The notes beneath the pieces are model-generated. The model did not search any database. It was not told the DNA's origin and worked only from the letters and a program-made list of their open reading frames with translations. From positions 48,966-112,965 of the forward strand of contig NZ_FTNL01000012.1 in the NCBI RefSeq assembly GCF_900156395.1: a stretch of DNA of 64,000 nucleotides, in the 5' to 3' direction. Positions within the stretch are counted from its first letter, which is position 1, and each line of letters starts with the position of its first letter. This document shows, in pieces, positions 28,590 to 38,522 of this stretch. The position numbers were made by a program, and so were the translations under genes. The DNA comes from Fluoribacter gormanii (GTDB lineage: Bacteria > Pseudomonadota > Gammaproteobacteria > Legionellales > Legionellaceae).

Positions 28590-29264
28590 CTAGTCGCGGC
28601 CTGAAAATGCACTGAGTATATTGAGCAAGCTGACGAACAAGTTATAAATTGATACAAAAAGACCTACTGTAGCCGAAATGTAATTTGTTTCACCTTCATG
28701 AATAATTGCACTCGTTTGCATGAGAATTAATCCTGAAGATATAAGTATAAAAATCGCTGAAATAGCTAATTGTAGCGCAGGTATATGAATGAAAATTCCG
28801 GCTATCATTGCCAATAAAGCGACCATTACACCAACAAAAAGAAATCCGCCTAAGAAACTGAAGTCTTTTTTAGTTGTTAAAGCATAACCTGATAATGCAA
28901 AGAAAATGATTCCTGTACCGCCTAAGGCAGTTGCAATAATTTGTGGGCCGTTAGTAAAGTGGCTGATATAAAAATTAAGCACAGGGCCTAGGGTATAACC
29001 CAGGAATCCAGTGAAAGCAAAAACACTGACTAGTCCCCAAACACTATTTCGTAACGCTTGAGTCAAAAACATTAAACCATAAACGCCAACGATCATCAGA
29101 AGAGGATTCATAGGGCGTGCACCGCTTGTTAGAGATAAAACTGCCATACCTGCACTGAACAGAAATGTCAGACTTAGTAATAGATAGGTGTTTCGCAGTA
29201 CCTTATTGCTCGAAAGCGCAGATTCATGGCCTCGCGTAAGTATAGTGACATTATTTCGGTTCAT
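28590..29264 (-). CDS. Bax-inhibitor-1 family membrane protein (YccA/YbhL type)
   Basis: A 224-residue polytopic protein with seven hydrophobic segments, starting at NTYLLLSLTFLFSAGMAVLSL. Family features are YISATVGLFVSIYNLFVSLLNILSAF at the C-terminus, where Asp is often part of the pH-sensing pair, and SGYALTTKKDFSFLGGFL. E. coli YccA modulates the FtsH protease, and other members leak calcium. The short cytoplasmic N-terminus is basic. It is monocistronic with its own terminator. Confidence 0.92.
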   Translation of the reverse strand: MNRNNVTILTRGHESALSSNKVLRNTYLLLSLTFLFSAGMAVLSLTSGARPMNPLLMIVGVYGLMFLTQALRNSVWGLVSVFAFTGFLGYTLGPVLNFYISHFTNGPQIIATALGGTGIIFFALSGYALTTKKDFSFLGGFLFVGVMVALLAMIAGIFIHIPALQLAISAIFILISSGLILMQTSAIIHEGETNYISATVGLFVSIYNLFVSLLNILSAFSGRD

Positions 29265-29567
29265 TGTTTAGAGCTCCTCTATGTTTATATTTAGTCTAGC
29301 ATATCTATGGGGTAGTTTCCCATATTTCAAGTTTAAAACGAATTATTTTTGTTTTGAGGTTCTACGGTACTATAGTAGTATTATAAATAAATTTTGATAG
29401 AACAAGTATACTGGTTATTGCCGTTTTGATTATCGTAACCAGGGTAGGGTTAAGAGGCATCTAGGTTTAACCAATTCATATCAGTAACCTGGTTTGGCGA
29501 TGCCCCGCAGACTCAGAGTATGGAAAAAATCTCGACATTTTTGATGTCATAAATTTTAGGATTTGGT
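29265..29567. other. 303-bp gene-free region between divergent genes
   Basis: This region must hold promoters for the Bax-inhibitor gene (minus) and the nitrilase gene (plus). I see no coding frame. A GGCATC/GATGCC inverted repeat lies around 29456-29501, and two TAACC-containing segments flank it. No operator was recognised. Confidence 0.4.
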
Positions 29568-30377
29568 ATGGCACGGGCAGCTTTGGTACAAATGGTTTCT
29601 TCAGCAGATGTTGCTGACAATTTGCAACAAGTAGAAAAATTAATGATCCACGCTCGTGAAGAGCAAGTTGAACTAGTAGTCCTGCCTGAAAATTTTGCGT
29701 TCATGGGACTTCATGAAACAGATAAATTGCAGATTGGCGAAGTGTATGGAGACGGTCCCATACAACAAAAAATGAGTCAATTGGCAAAAAAATTAGGCTT
29801 ATGGATAATCGCAGGGACTATTCCTCTTAAAAGTTCAGGTTCCAAAGTACGTGCCAGTTGCCTGGTATATGATGCGCAAGGCAAGTGCGTAGCTCGCTAT
29901 GATAAAATTCATTTATTTGATGTGAACGTCTCATCAAATGAAGCATATCAAGAGTCAATGTCCATTGAACGCGGACAGGAGCTGGCTCTTGTTGATACTC
30001 CAGCTGGAAAAATAGGATTAACGGTTTGTTACGATCTACGTTTCCCTGAGCTTTATCAACAGTTGATGTTGCAAGGGGCGCAGATCTTTACAGTTCCTTC
30101 TGCATTTACGGCCATCACAGGTCTTGCCCACTGGGAGGTATTATTGCGCGCTAGAGCCATTGAAAATTTATGTTACGTTTTGGCCGCAAATCAAGGGGGG
30201 CGACATCAAAATGGACGAAGCACTTTTGGTCATAGCATGATTGTTGATCCCTGGGGAATAGTACTTACTCAAAAAGAAATGGGTTCTGGATTAGTGACAG
30301 CAGATATTGATTTACAACACCAAAAGGAAATACGCCGAAAATTCCCCTGTATAGAACATCATGTATTAAACTTATAA
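29568..30377 (+). CDS. Carbon-nitrogen hydrolase, probable deaminated glutathione amidase (Nit1/YbeM type)
   Basis: A 269-residue cytoplasmic amidase of the nitrilase superfamily. The catalytic triad is visible: Glu41 (VVLPENF), Lys113 (YDKIHLFD) and Cys154 (VCYDLRFPELY). The YDKIHLFDVNV and NQGGRHQNGRSTFGHS segments favour the Nit1/YbeM subgroup, which repairs deaminated glutathione. Length is normal. tldD follows 63 bp downstream on the same strand, an order seen in other gamma-proteobacteria (nitrilase then tldD), so they may be co-transcribed. Confidence 0.9.
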   Translation: MARAALVQMVSSADVADNLQQVEKLMIHAREEQVELVVLPENFAFMGLHETDKLQIGEVYGDGPIQQKMSQLAKKLGLWIIAGTIPLKSSGSKVRASCLVYDAQGKCVARYDKIHLFDVNVSSNEAYQESMSIERGQELALVDTPAGKIGLTVCYDLRFPELYQQLMLQGAQIFTVPSAFTAITGLAHWEVLLRARAIENLCYVLAANQGGRHQNGRSTFGHSMIVDPWGIVLTQKEMGSGLVTADIDLQHQKEIRRKFPCIEHHVLNL

Positions 30378-30440
30378 AGTAGATGCTATTTTTATAGCAA
30401 AAACCAACAGACACTATTTTTATATATTAAAGGTAATTAA

Positions 30441-31883
30441 ATGACAGAAGCCCTTACTACAGCAAAAAAGATTTTACTAGCTCCTGCCTCACTGGATGAA
30501 ACGGGTATAGATAAATTATTTAAAACAATGATGCATCATCATATTGATGATGCAGACCTCTATTTTCAAAGTTGCAGTTATGAGTCCTGGTATTTGGAAG
30601 ATTCGGTTGTGAAAAGCGGGAGCTATTCCCTCGATCGGGGTGTAGGGATTCGTGCTGTTAGTGGTGATAAAACAGGATTTGCTTATTGTGATGACATTTT
30701 ATTACCTTCCATGTTGCGAGCTGCCGATGCAGCACGTTCTATTGCACTGACTGGTTCGAGACCAACTCAATCCGTCCAGGTAAAGGGAGCCGCTGTAAGT
30801 CGCTATCAAGGTTTAAATCCTATTGAAGGCATGAGCAAGCAAGAAAAAATTGCTTTGTTGGAAGCGATTGATAAAGAAGCGCGTAGTATTGATCCTCGCG
30901 TAATTCAGGTTAATGCTTCATTAAGTGGCTGCTATGAAGTTGTGATGGTAGCTGGAATGCACGGACAGATGATTGCTGATGTCCGACCGCTGGTGAGTAT
31001 CAATGTAAGCGTTATCGTAGAAGATAAAAATGGGAGAAGAGAATCTGCACGTTCTGGTGGTGGGGGCCGGGTACCTTATTCCTATTTTCATGAAAAGGAA
31101 AATGCCTTAAGTTATGCTCGTGAAGCAGTACGTGAGGCCTTGATTAACCTGGAAGCACAACCTGCACCAGCAGGAACAATGCCTGTGGTTTTGGGCCCGG
31201 GCTGGCCGGGTGTTTTATTGCATGAAGCAGTAGGGCATGGTTTGGAAGGAGATTTTAATCGCAAAGGATTATCTGCATTCTCTGGCCGTATTGGTCAACA
31301 AGTCGCAGCGCCAGGAGTCACTGTAGTTGATGACGGTACTTTGAAAGACAGACGTGGTTCCATAACTATTGATGATGAAGGCACTCCATCACAGTGCACT
31401 ACATTGATTGAGAATGGTGTCTTAGTGAATTACATGCAAGATAAACTAAATGCCAAATTGATGGGGATGAACTCTACAGGAAACTGTCGTCGTGAGTCTT
31501 ATGCGCATGTACCTATGCCCAGGATGACCAATACCTATATGTTGGCAGGACAGCATGATCCTGAAGAAATTATTCGTTCTGTACAACGTGGTTTATACGC
31601 AGTTAATTTTGGTGGTGGACAAGTTGATATTACCTCTGGTCAATTTGTATTCTCTGCCAGCGAAGCTTATCTCATTGAGAATGGAAAAATTACGGCGCCT
31701 GTCAAAGGAGCTACTCTGATTGGCAATGGTCCGGATGTGATGAAAAAAATCAGCATGATTGGAAATGATTTGGGATTAGATCGGGGAATAGGTGTTTGCG
31801 GTAAAGAAGGGCAATCCGTTCCAGTTGGAGTGGGGCAACCTACTTTGAAAATCGATGCATTGACCGTAGGTGGAACAAGTTAA
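30441..31883 (+). CDS. tldD: Metalloprotease TldD
   Basis: TldD with TldE (PmbA) degrades unfolded peptides and processes modified peptides such as microcin B17. The 480 residues contain the zinc-binding [11 protein letters not shown] (261-271) and the C-terminal Cys/Gly-rich core ([22 protein letters not shown] and later [19 protein letters not shown]). Length is normal. The partner gene tldE/pmbA is not in the window. Confidence 0.95.
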   Translation: MTEALTTAKKILLAPASLDETGIDKLFKTMMHHHIDDADLYFQSCSYESWYLEDSVVKSGSYSLDRGVGIRAVSGDKTGFAYCDDILLPSMLRAADAARSIALTGSRPTQSVQVKGAAVSRYQGLNPIEGMSKQEKIALLEAIDKEARSIDPRVIQVNASLSGCYEVVMVAGMHGQMIADVRPLVSINVSVIVEDKNGRRESARSGGGGRVPYSYFHEKENALSYAREAVREALINLEAQPAPAGTMPVVLGPGWPGVLLHEAVGHGLEGDFNRKGLSAFSGRIGQQVAAPGVTVVDDGTLKDRRGSITIDDEGTPSQCTTLIENGVLVNYMQDKLNAKLMGMNSTGNCRRESYAHVPMPRMTNTYMLAGQHDPEEIIRSVQRGLYAVNFGGGQVDITSGQFVFSASEAYLIENGKITAPVKGATLIGNGPDVMKKISMIGNDLGLDRGIGVCGKEGQSVPVGVGQPTLKIDALTVGGTS

Positions 31884-32176
31884 AGCAGGTAGTTAGTAAC
31901 CTCGCTGATGCGAAAGCAGAACCCGGGGTTTACCCAGGGAAACGCTCCCTGGGGGCGGCGGTGACTTTCACGCCCTAGTCGCTGAGTGTCTTTATTTGGC
32001 GCGTATTGCGCGAAATTAAAGCTTGGTAAGCCCGCACATACTGTGACGTACGCTTCGTTTTATTAGCGCTAATTTCGCACAACCCGCGCTTAAATTCAAC
32101 CGCTCCGAAGATTCAAGCATACCCTCTGAACGTTTCAGTTCGACTAGCACATTCACCCGGGTCTTTTATGCCGCAC
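31884..32176. other. Gene-free, comparatively GC-rich stretch with repeats
   Basis: There is no credible gene in these 293 bp. The start (31907-31955) carries AACCCGGGG and the inverted pair CCCAGGG/CCCTGGG. Further on are GGCGCGTATTGCGCG and a 9-bp inverted repeat GCGAAATTA/TAATTTCGC about 60 bp apart. It is richer in G and C than its surroundings, which suggests a dispersed repeat or an inserted fragment. Confidence 0.45.
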
Positions 32177-32608
32177 TTAACCTCTCAACCCAGCAGGAAT
32201 TCGAACACTGATGGAGTTGTTGGATTGCGCTTGCACAGTGCCTCCCATACCATTAGTTACGGTGTACGCTACGGTAAATCTTGGATCGGCAGGATTATTG
32301 CTTTGATAACTACAAATGATGTTTCCTGACGCACTGTTATAAGTAACTGAATCATTATTATAGTTTATTAAATTAGCGGGAACATCTTGAACGGATCCAG
32401 TTGATCGAAAGTATACTTGCAGTGTTTGGGATAATACGTATTCTACGCCATAGCCACCAATGTAGTTTCCAAAATGGGTTACAGCGTTTGGTCCTTGAGT
32501 AGCAGGGCAATAAACATTAATATCATATGCTGTGGGGTCCGCCATTGCTATTCCAGGAATGAAACTTGAAAGCAATAACAATGAGCTTAAAGAAAAATTC
32601 TTAATCAT
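32177..32608 (-). CDS. Small secreted protein of unknown function
   Basis: A 143-residue protein with a clear Sec signal peptide (MIKNFSLSSLLLLSSFIPGIAMA, cleavage after AMA). The mature part is rich in Asn, Ser, Thr and Tyr with beta-strand patterning (QTLQVYFRSTGSVQDVPANL, RFTVAYTVTNGMGGTVQ) and two cysteines (Cys34 and Cys99) that may form a disulphide. No family is recognised. It has its own AT-rich upstream region and is convergent with tldD. Confidence 0.75.
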   Translation of the reverse strand: MIKNFSLSSLLLLSSFIPGIAMADPTAYDINVYCPATQGPNAVTHFGNYIGGYGVEYVLSQTLQVYFRSTGSVQDVPANLINYNNDSVTYNSASGNIICSYQSNNPADPRFTVAYTVTNGMGGTVQAQSNNSISVRIPAGLRG

Positions 32609-32807
32609 AATAGTTCCTTCTATATCAATTAAAAAAACGATGATTTATTTATATTGGCCAACTAGATTGTTAATTAATTGATTTGGGCTGTCAATGAAAA
32701 CGATCTAAGGGTTTACCTCATAGTCTTCTAAAAATGGAAAATCCATTTTTTTGCAGTTATTGAACAAGGTACCCAAAATTATTTCCTCGCCATTCCTTGG
32801 CACTTCA

Positions 32808-35800
32808 CTAGGTATTTTTCTCTCCAGTTAATTTGTTAAGTAAAGAGCTGATTTCAAAAATACGCTCTTCCGAAGATGTACTATCCAGGTTAAAACGCAA
32901 GCGCTGGGGGCCTTCCATTTGATATCTTTTGGCATGCACTTGAATTAAATGAATCAACACGCCTGGATCGATAGAGGGTTTTTCACCAAATTCCAGCTTG
33001 CCTTGCTGTGCTCCGGCACTGATTTTTTGAATACCCATTTGTTCCGCTTTTAATTTTAACTCAGTAATCAGTAATAAATGTTTGACTTGTTGGGGTAATA
33101 AACCAAATCGGTCAATCAACTCAATTTGTAAATCATGCAGTTGTTCTTTACTTTTCGCATTCGCAATTCGTTTATACATAATAAGTCGATTGTGAATATC
33201 GGGAATGTATTCCTCAGGAATAATGGCGCTGATTCGTAAATCAATCTCAGGTCCTTGATGCATCGGTGCCGATAATTCAGGTGTTTTTCCTTCCTTTAAA
33301 TCATGGACTGCTTTATCAAGCAGTTCCATAAATAAGCTAAATCCAATTGCCTGCATGTTCCCGCTTTGCTCTTCTCCTAAAAGCTCACCTGCGCCACGAA
33401 TTTCCATATCATGGGTTGCCAGCGTGAATCCTGCACCTAGGTCTTCTAGTGATACAATCGCTTCTAAACGTTTGACTGCGTCGGCAGTTAATACCTTTTC
33501 ATGGGGGGTAAGCAAGTAGGCATAGGCCTGGTGATGGGAGCGACCAACGCGTCCACGTAACTGATGCAATTGGGCTAAACCAAATTTATCCGCGCGATCA
33601 ATAATAATTGTGTTGGCAGTAGGAATATCAATACCCGTTTCAATGATTGTTGTGCAGACTAACACATTAAAACGGTGATGATAAAAATCAGACATTACCC
33701 GCTCTAGCTCGCGTTCACGCATTTGTCCATGGGCACTACGGATTTTTGCTTCTGGAACTAGAGTTTGCAAATCCTGACATATTCGTTCAATTGTTTCTAC
33801 ATTATTATGCAAGAAAAAAACCTGACCGCCTCTGAGAATTTCTCTTAGAATGGCCTCACGGATGGTGGCATCTTTCTTCTCTTGCCAAAAGGTTTTAATT
33901 GCCAGACGTTTGGCAGGAGGTGTAGTCATCAGGGAAATATCCCTGATTCCAGCCATAGCCATATTCAGTGTTCTTGGAATTGGGGTAGCAGTCATGGACA
34001 AAATATCAACATGAGTCCGCAGCGCTTTGATGTGTTCTTTTTGTTTGACGCCAAAGCGATGTTCTTCATCAATGATGAGTAGTCCTAAATTTTTAAAGGC
34101 AATATTACTCTGGAATAATTTATGAGTTCCTATGACGATATCAACGGTTCCTGATTTCAGAGCTGCAAGAACCGCTTCGGTTTCTTTGTTTGAACGAAAT
34201 CGAGACAGCAACTCGATGTTGATGGGGAAGTCAGCAAATCGGTCCCGAAATGATTCAAAATGTTGTCCTGCCAAGAGGGTGGTAGGTGCCAGAATGCAGA
34301 CTTGTTTATTGCTTTGCACTGCAATAAACGCTGCACGCATTGCGACTTCTGTTTTGCCAAAACCTACATCCCCACAAATTAAACGATCCATAGGTCTTGG
34401 AGACTGCATATCCTTTATGATTTGATCAATAGCGTGTAATTGATCGGGGGTCTCTGTAAACGGGAACGCGCTGGCAAATTTAACATATTCATTGTTATCT
34501 ATTTGATATTGGTATCCTGGTTGTGCCTCTCTTTTGGCGTAGAGATCCAGTAATTCGACCGCGACATCATGAATTTTTTCGACGGCCTTTTTCTTTTCTT
34601 TTTGCCATTGATCCGAACCCAGTTTATGCAATGGAGCATGATCACTATCCATCCCAGTGTATCGACTAATAAGATGGAGTGAGGTCACAGGAACATATAT
34701 TTTATCCTCACCCGCATAGGTAAGAACTAAAAATTCACTGGAAAACCCGCTGGATTCAATATGTTGCAATCCCTGATAACGCCCGACACCAAACTGCAAA
34801 TGGACTACCGGATCGCCAACACGGAGCTCGGCCATATCACGGATAATTAAATCGGGATCAATTGTCTTTTGTGCGCCTCGTCTTTGAGGGGTGCTTTGCT
34901 CTCCAAATAATTGAGACTCAACGATGATTGCGATATGATTTTGCTTTAATTCACATCCATAAATAAGGTCTCCAGTGCTGATGTTGAGCGGAGCCGTATC
35001 ATTAATAAAATCGTACCATGAAGATTGTACTTTAGCGGAAATGCCACTTGGTTTGAGCAAATCAAGTAACACTTCACGTCGTCCAGCACTTTCGACCACA
35101 ATTAAATAGCGGCGTGTGGAATTAGCACAATATTCACGGAGTTGACTTAAAGGTTCCTGGGTTTTCCTGTCTATAGGCAATTGTGGGCCGGGGACAATAT
35201 CAAAATTAACCACCGCACCTTTTTTATCTGAGGGGTTTTGGAATAAGCGAAGTTGTTCGTAGGTATTTGCCTTGGTTAATAATTCAATTGGATTAATGAA
35301 ACAGGCTTCAGGAGATAAAATAGGCCTGCTGACATCATATCGTCTTTGTTCAAAGCGCTCATTCAGTTCTTGCCAGAATTGTTCTGCATTATTTTGAATG
35401 TTTTCTATCAAACAAACCTTGGCATTTGCTGGTAGATAGTCAAAAAAAGTAACGGTTTTTTCAAAAAATAAAGGTAGGTAATATTCTATCCCCGAAGGAA
35501 ACTGACCTTCACTGATTGCTTCATAAATAGGGCACTGGCTAGGATTTCCTGGAAATAATTCTCTAAAAGCACGTCGAAAGAGCAGTTGACTTTGTTCATT
35601 TAAAGGAAATTCTCGTGCAGGTAACACATTGATTTCTTTTATTTTTTCTATTGTACGTTGCGTTTCGGTATCAAACTCCCTCAGGTTTTCAATTTCATCA
35701 TCAAAGAGTTCAATACGAAATGGTAAGCCTGAGCCCATGGGATAAACATCGATAATTGAACCGCGTAAGGCAAACTCTCCATGTTCAAGTACTTTATTGA

Positions 35801-36263
35801 CACAATGATAACCGGACTGTTGTAACTGGTTACGAAAGGCAGTTAAATCCAGTTTTTGTCCTTCTTTGAGCATCAAAGCATATTGATTCAAAAATTCAGG
35901 AGGACATAGCCTATGCATTAGTGTGCTTGCCGAAGTAATGACAATTGCATCAGTGACTTGTTGAATACGGCTTAATGTATATAACCGTTCAGAAATGATG
36001 TCCTGATGTGGTGAGAATTGATCGTAAGGAAGTGTTTCCCAATCAGGAAAAAACAATAATTCCTGGGGAATATTGGGGTTGAGAAAGAAATTCAATTCCG
36101 CCTGCAACTGATTTGCACTGAGATTGTCTTGGGCAATCAATAACTTAATTCCAGGAGTTTGTTGACAATACTCTGCCAGTGCTAGTGCTAAGCTGCTTCC
36201 GTGGAGTTGTCCCCATATTTGTTTAACGTGCGTCGGTTTATAGAGTAAGGTATTAATGGGCAT
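32808..36263 (-). CDS. mfd: Transcription-repair coupling factor Mfd
   Basis: Mfd removes RNA polymerase stalled at lesions and recruits UvrA. The 1151 residues show the UvrB-homology N-terminus ([23 protein letters not shown]), the polymerase-interacting domain ([18 protein letters not shown] type, here [22 protein letters not shown]), the RecG-like translocase with Walker [26 protein letters not shown] and the [16 protein letters not shown] motif VI, and a C-terminal TRCF domain. Length is normal (about 1150). Confidence 0.96.
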   Translation of the reverse strand: MPINTLLYKPTHVKQIWGQLHGSSLALALAEYCQQTPGIKLLIAQDNLSANQLQAELNFFLNPNIPQELLFFPDWETLPYDQFSPHQDIISERLYTLSRIQQVTDAIVITSASTLMHRLCPPEFLNQYALMLKEGQKLDLTAFRNQLQQSGYHCVNKVLEHGEFALRGSIIDVYPMGSGLPFRIELFDDEIENLREFDTETQRTIEKIKEINVLPAREFPLNEQSQLLFRRAFRELFPGNPSQCPIYEAISEGQFPSGIEYYLPLFFEKTVTFFDYLPANAKVCLIENIQNNAEQFWQELNERFEQRRYDVSRPILSPEACFINPIELLTKANTYEQLRLFQNPSDKKGAVVNFDIVPGPQLPIDRKTQEPLSQLREYCANSTRRYLIVVESAGRREVLLDLLKPSGISAKVQSSWYDFINDTAPLNISTGDLIYGCELKQNHIAIIVESQLFGEQSTPQRRGAQKTIDPDLIIRDMAELRVGDPVVHLQFGVGRYQGLQHIESSGFSSEFLVLTYAGEDKIYVPVTSLHLISRYTGMDSDHAPLHKLGSDQWQKEKKKAVEKIHDVAVELLDLYAKREAQPGYQYQIDNNEYVKFASAFPFTETPDQLHAIDQIIKDMQSPRPMDRLICGDVGFGKTEVAMRAAFIAVQSNKQVCILAPTTLLAGQHFESFRDRFADFPINIELLSRFRSNKETEAVLAALKSGTVDIVIGTHKLFQSNIAFKNLGLLIIDEEHRFGVKQKEHIKALRTHVDILSMTATPIPRTLNMAMAGIRDISLMTTPPAKRLAIKTFWQEKKDATIREAILREILRGGQVFFLHNNVETIERICQDLQTLVPEAKIRSAHGQMRERELERVMSDFYHHRFNVLVCTTIIETGIDIPTANTIIIDRADKFGLAQLHQLRGRVGRSHHQAYAYLLTPHEKVLTADAVKRLEAIVSLEDLGAGFTLATHDMEIRGAGELLGEEQSGNMQAIGFSLFMELLDKAVHDLKEGKTPELSAPMHQGPEIDLRISAIIPEEYIPDIHNRLIMYKRIANAKSKEQLHDLQIELIDRFGLLPQQVKHLLLITELKLKAEQMGIQKISAGAQQGKLEFGEKPSIDPGVLIHLIQVHAKRYQMEGPQRLRFNLDSTSSEERIFEISSLLNKLTGEKNT

Positions 36264-36384
36264 AGCTTAGGCAATCGGATTTAAAAGTTATCGATTATAC
36301 CTTATGTGTTGTCTTGGTTCATCTTAAAATTGCGGATTATTTATGATTAATTGGATAATAAATCAATTTATTCCTGTTCCTTAT

Positions 36385-37677
36385 TTAAAATGTGTGTTTA
36401 AAACACTCAGCCCGCTCTTTTTCTTTGTTCTCATCTTTTTTGACATCATCTCCCACACCAAGTTTTTCTCGAGTCGCTTTAATTTGAGCTTTCATCTCGG
36501 CAAATTTACTGTCTAAACGTCCTGTAGTACCCTTTAGTTGTTCAAGCTTTTCTGAATATCTTGTTATTATTGAATCGAGACACTCAAGAGCTACTTTTGT
36601 AGCGGTCAACGAAGAAGAGTCTTTCATTGTATCCATCGTATATACAAGCTCATCATGAAGTTCTTGTGCAATTTCAGACTTTGCTTGAGTCAATTCATTT
36701 TTGAATACATCTCTTAATAATTTTGTTTTGGTACTGTTAAAATATTCATAAAGAGAATTTAAATTGCTCGTCATAATCGCTTTAACACTATGTACAATAT
36801 CAGTTGCGGAAACTTCACGGAATGGTTGTCCATATAAAGAAACCGTTTTAGATGGAAGGCCAGATTCTTTACTGGGCGCTCTTCGTAGATATACTTTTGT
36901 TTCTGAAATATCTACGCCACGATCGCTTAAATATTCTAAGAAGCGTGATATAGAATACAAAGAAGGTTGGTAATGTCCACTATGAGTATTAATACTGATT
37001 AATTTGCCATTTCTTATCTCCATTTCCCCAGCTCCTAATACAGGAGCACCTGCATTCATTGATGAGTGCGCTAGTTTTCTACCTTGTTTATCCCTTCTTA
37101 CAAATAAATGTTCAAAAGCCGAAAGCTCACCATTTGCATTTAAAGTGAATGCAACAAATCCAGGCTTGCCGTGGGCACTTAATTTGGAAGAATCAAAAAG
37201 CGTACCTTCTTTATGAAGTAGGCCATTGTGGATTTCAATACGATACTCTGCCCTTTGCTCTGGGGTTAAATAGGTAGTCCCATGTGTTCTATCAATATTT
37301 TTAGACTTTTGGTTAACATCGAGTAATTCACTTGCATCAAAAGCTTTTTGAATATCTGCTTGTGAAGAAACTTTAGAACGAGTCGTGGCTTCCAAGACTC
37401 TATTACTTTCAAATTGATATGTTCCTCTAGTGAGCATTGGGATATAGTCTGGATCGTTTTGTTTTTTCTTCTCCCGCTCCTCCATTAGATTGGTTAAGAG
37501 CTTGTTAAGCTCATTTTTTTCATTGGAAAATTTTTTAATATCAAACACATAGATCATAAAATCAAGAGCATTTAATCGATCTTTCTTGGATAACGAATTG
37601 TTTTTATAATCAGCCCAAGCCTGATCTAGTCGTGTTGCTAGAGTTCCTCCTTTACTTGAAAAATAATTCTTAGGCAT
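36385..37677 (-). CDS. Protein with a plant-IQM-like domain, candidate effector
   Basis: A 430-residue soluble protein. Residues about 140-268 resemble the core domain of plant IQM (calmodulin-binding IQ-motif) proteins: EYRIEIHNGLLHKEGTLFDS, FVAFTLNANGELSAFEH, KLAHSSMNAGAPVLGAGEME, then HSGHYQPS (232-239) and FLEYLSDRGVDIS. These correspond to the IQM pattern with FHHSSFLAGG, AGRL and SGHYRPTE, as I remember it. The N-terminal 130 residues are charged and helical. The C-terminal 130 residues are predicted coiled coil ending in a Lys/Glu-rich tail. There is no signal peptide. The function of this domain is not established. I infer a host-directed protein. Confidence 0.72.
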   Translation of the reverse strand: MPKNYFSSKGGTLATRLDQAWADYKNNSLSKKDRLNALDFMIYVFDIKKFSNEKNELNKLLTNLMEEREKKKQNDPDYIPMLTRGTYQFESNRVLEATTRSKVSSQADIQKAFDASELLDVNQKSKNIDRTHGTTYLTPEQRAEYRIEIHNGLLHKEGTLFDSSKLSAHGKPGFVAFTLNANGELSAFEHLFVRRDKQGRKLAHSSMNAGAPVLGAGEMEIRNGKLISINTHSGHYQPSLYSISRFLEYLSDRGVDISETKVYLRRAPSKESGLPSKTVSLYGQPFREVSATDIVHSVKAIMTSNLNSLYEYFNSTKTKLLRDVFKNELTQAKSEIAQELHDELVYTMDTMKDSSSLTATKVALECLDSIITRYSEKLEQLKGTTGRLDSKFAEMKAQIKATREKLGVGDDVKKDENKEKERAECFKHTF

Positions 37678-37771
37678 TTTAGAGCTCTTAAAAATAATCT
37701 GTATAATTAATTATATGCCGAATTGAGCTACATTATTTTTGAACTGATGATATTTCTCGAGCAGCTACAGA

Positions 37772-38386
37772 TCAGTCGTTCTCAGGCCAATCATTAATTT
37801 TAATGTCGAAATGATTTAATAATGCGATGACTTCTGGGAAGGAAAAGCGTGCTTGTTTGATTTTATTTTCATTCGGATCAATTGTGTAGTTGATGGCATT
37901 TGTAAGGTCAGCAGAATTTAGATTCGTATGGAGAAATAGGCTATTTAGCAGATCGGAATCCACAAAGCTTGCATGACTTAAATTTGCTTCTCTGAAATCG
38001 ATATCATGCGCTTTACATTCTTCGAGAATCAAATTAGGAAGTTCCAACCCATAAAAACTGGAGTGGCTTAAGTTGCTGCTATAAAAATAGAGGGGACTTG
38101 TCAGTTTGACTAAAGGCCAGCTTAATTCAGTCCAGTTTACTCCTATAATTTTTGAATTTTTAAATGAAACTTCTGAAAACTTACAATTTGGAAATTTTGC
38201 TAGCCCAAGATCACAGGATTCAAAATCGCAATCAGTGAATTTTATATTACTGAAAATAACGTCAATAAATTTGCATTGCTTGAACTGGCAGTTTTCAAAA
38301 TTAATCTGCTCGATTCGTGTTTGTTCAATAATTAATTGGGTGAAGGTTTTATTAATATAAGTTTTTCCCGTAAATGGAGACGTCAT
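37772..38386 (-). CDS. Pentapeptide-repeat protein, Qnr/McbG-like
   Basis: The 204 residues are mostly A(D/N)LXX-type repeats: INFENCQFKQCKFIDVIF, IKFTDCDFESCDLGLAKF, IDFREANLSHASFVDSDLL and LNSADLTNA. They would form a right-handed quadrilateral beta helix. An interruption of about 20 residues in the middle (NWTELSWPLVKLTSPLYFYS) and the C-terminal cap (SFPEVIALLNHFDIKI) match the layout of Qnr and McbG proteins, DNA mimics that protect gyrase. Whether this one binds gyrase is unknown. The gene stands alone. Confidence 0.82.
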   Translation of the reverse strand: MTSPFTGKTYINKTFTQLIIEQTRIEQINFENCQFKQCKFIDVIFSNIKFTDCDFESCDLGLAKFPNCKFSEVSFKNSKIIGVNWTELSWPLVKLTSPLYFYSSNLSHSSFYGLELPNLILEECKAHDIDFREANLSHASFVDSDLLNSLFLHTNLNSADLTNAINYTIDPNENKIKQARFSFPEVIALLNHFDIKINDWPEND

Positions 38387-38422
38387 AGATCTACTCTCTA
38401 TATAAGCTCGTGATGGGCATTT

Positions 38423-38513
38423 TGTAGACTGGGTGAAGCGTAGCGAAACCCGGGATTAAGAGGTTTATTTAGATGGAATTCCCGGATTAGGGCTGCGCTT
38501 CACCCAGGCTACA
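38423..38513. repeat. 91-bp imperfect palindrome built from two dispersed-repeat units
   Basis: TGTAG-A-CTGGGTGAAGCG on the left is complementary to CGCTTCACCCAG-G-CTACA on the right. Inside, CCCGGGATT faces AATTCCCGG. The left half is nearly identical to the unit at 1757-1795. It lies just beyond the rmuC stop and upstream of the pentapeptide gene, so it may also end rmuC transcripts. Confidence 0.7.
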
Positions 38514-38522
38514 AAATTTTAT

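Noticed and set aside
30378..30420. TGCTAT-TTTT-ATAGCA hairpin after the nitrilase gene as a terminator
   Set aside because: The stem is short and AT-rich, and A rather than T follows on the coding strand, so termination before tldD is unlikely.
34132..34425. 97-residue plus-strand frame inside mfd
   Set aside because: It is antisense to the Walker A region of the Mfd translocase, which is conserved.
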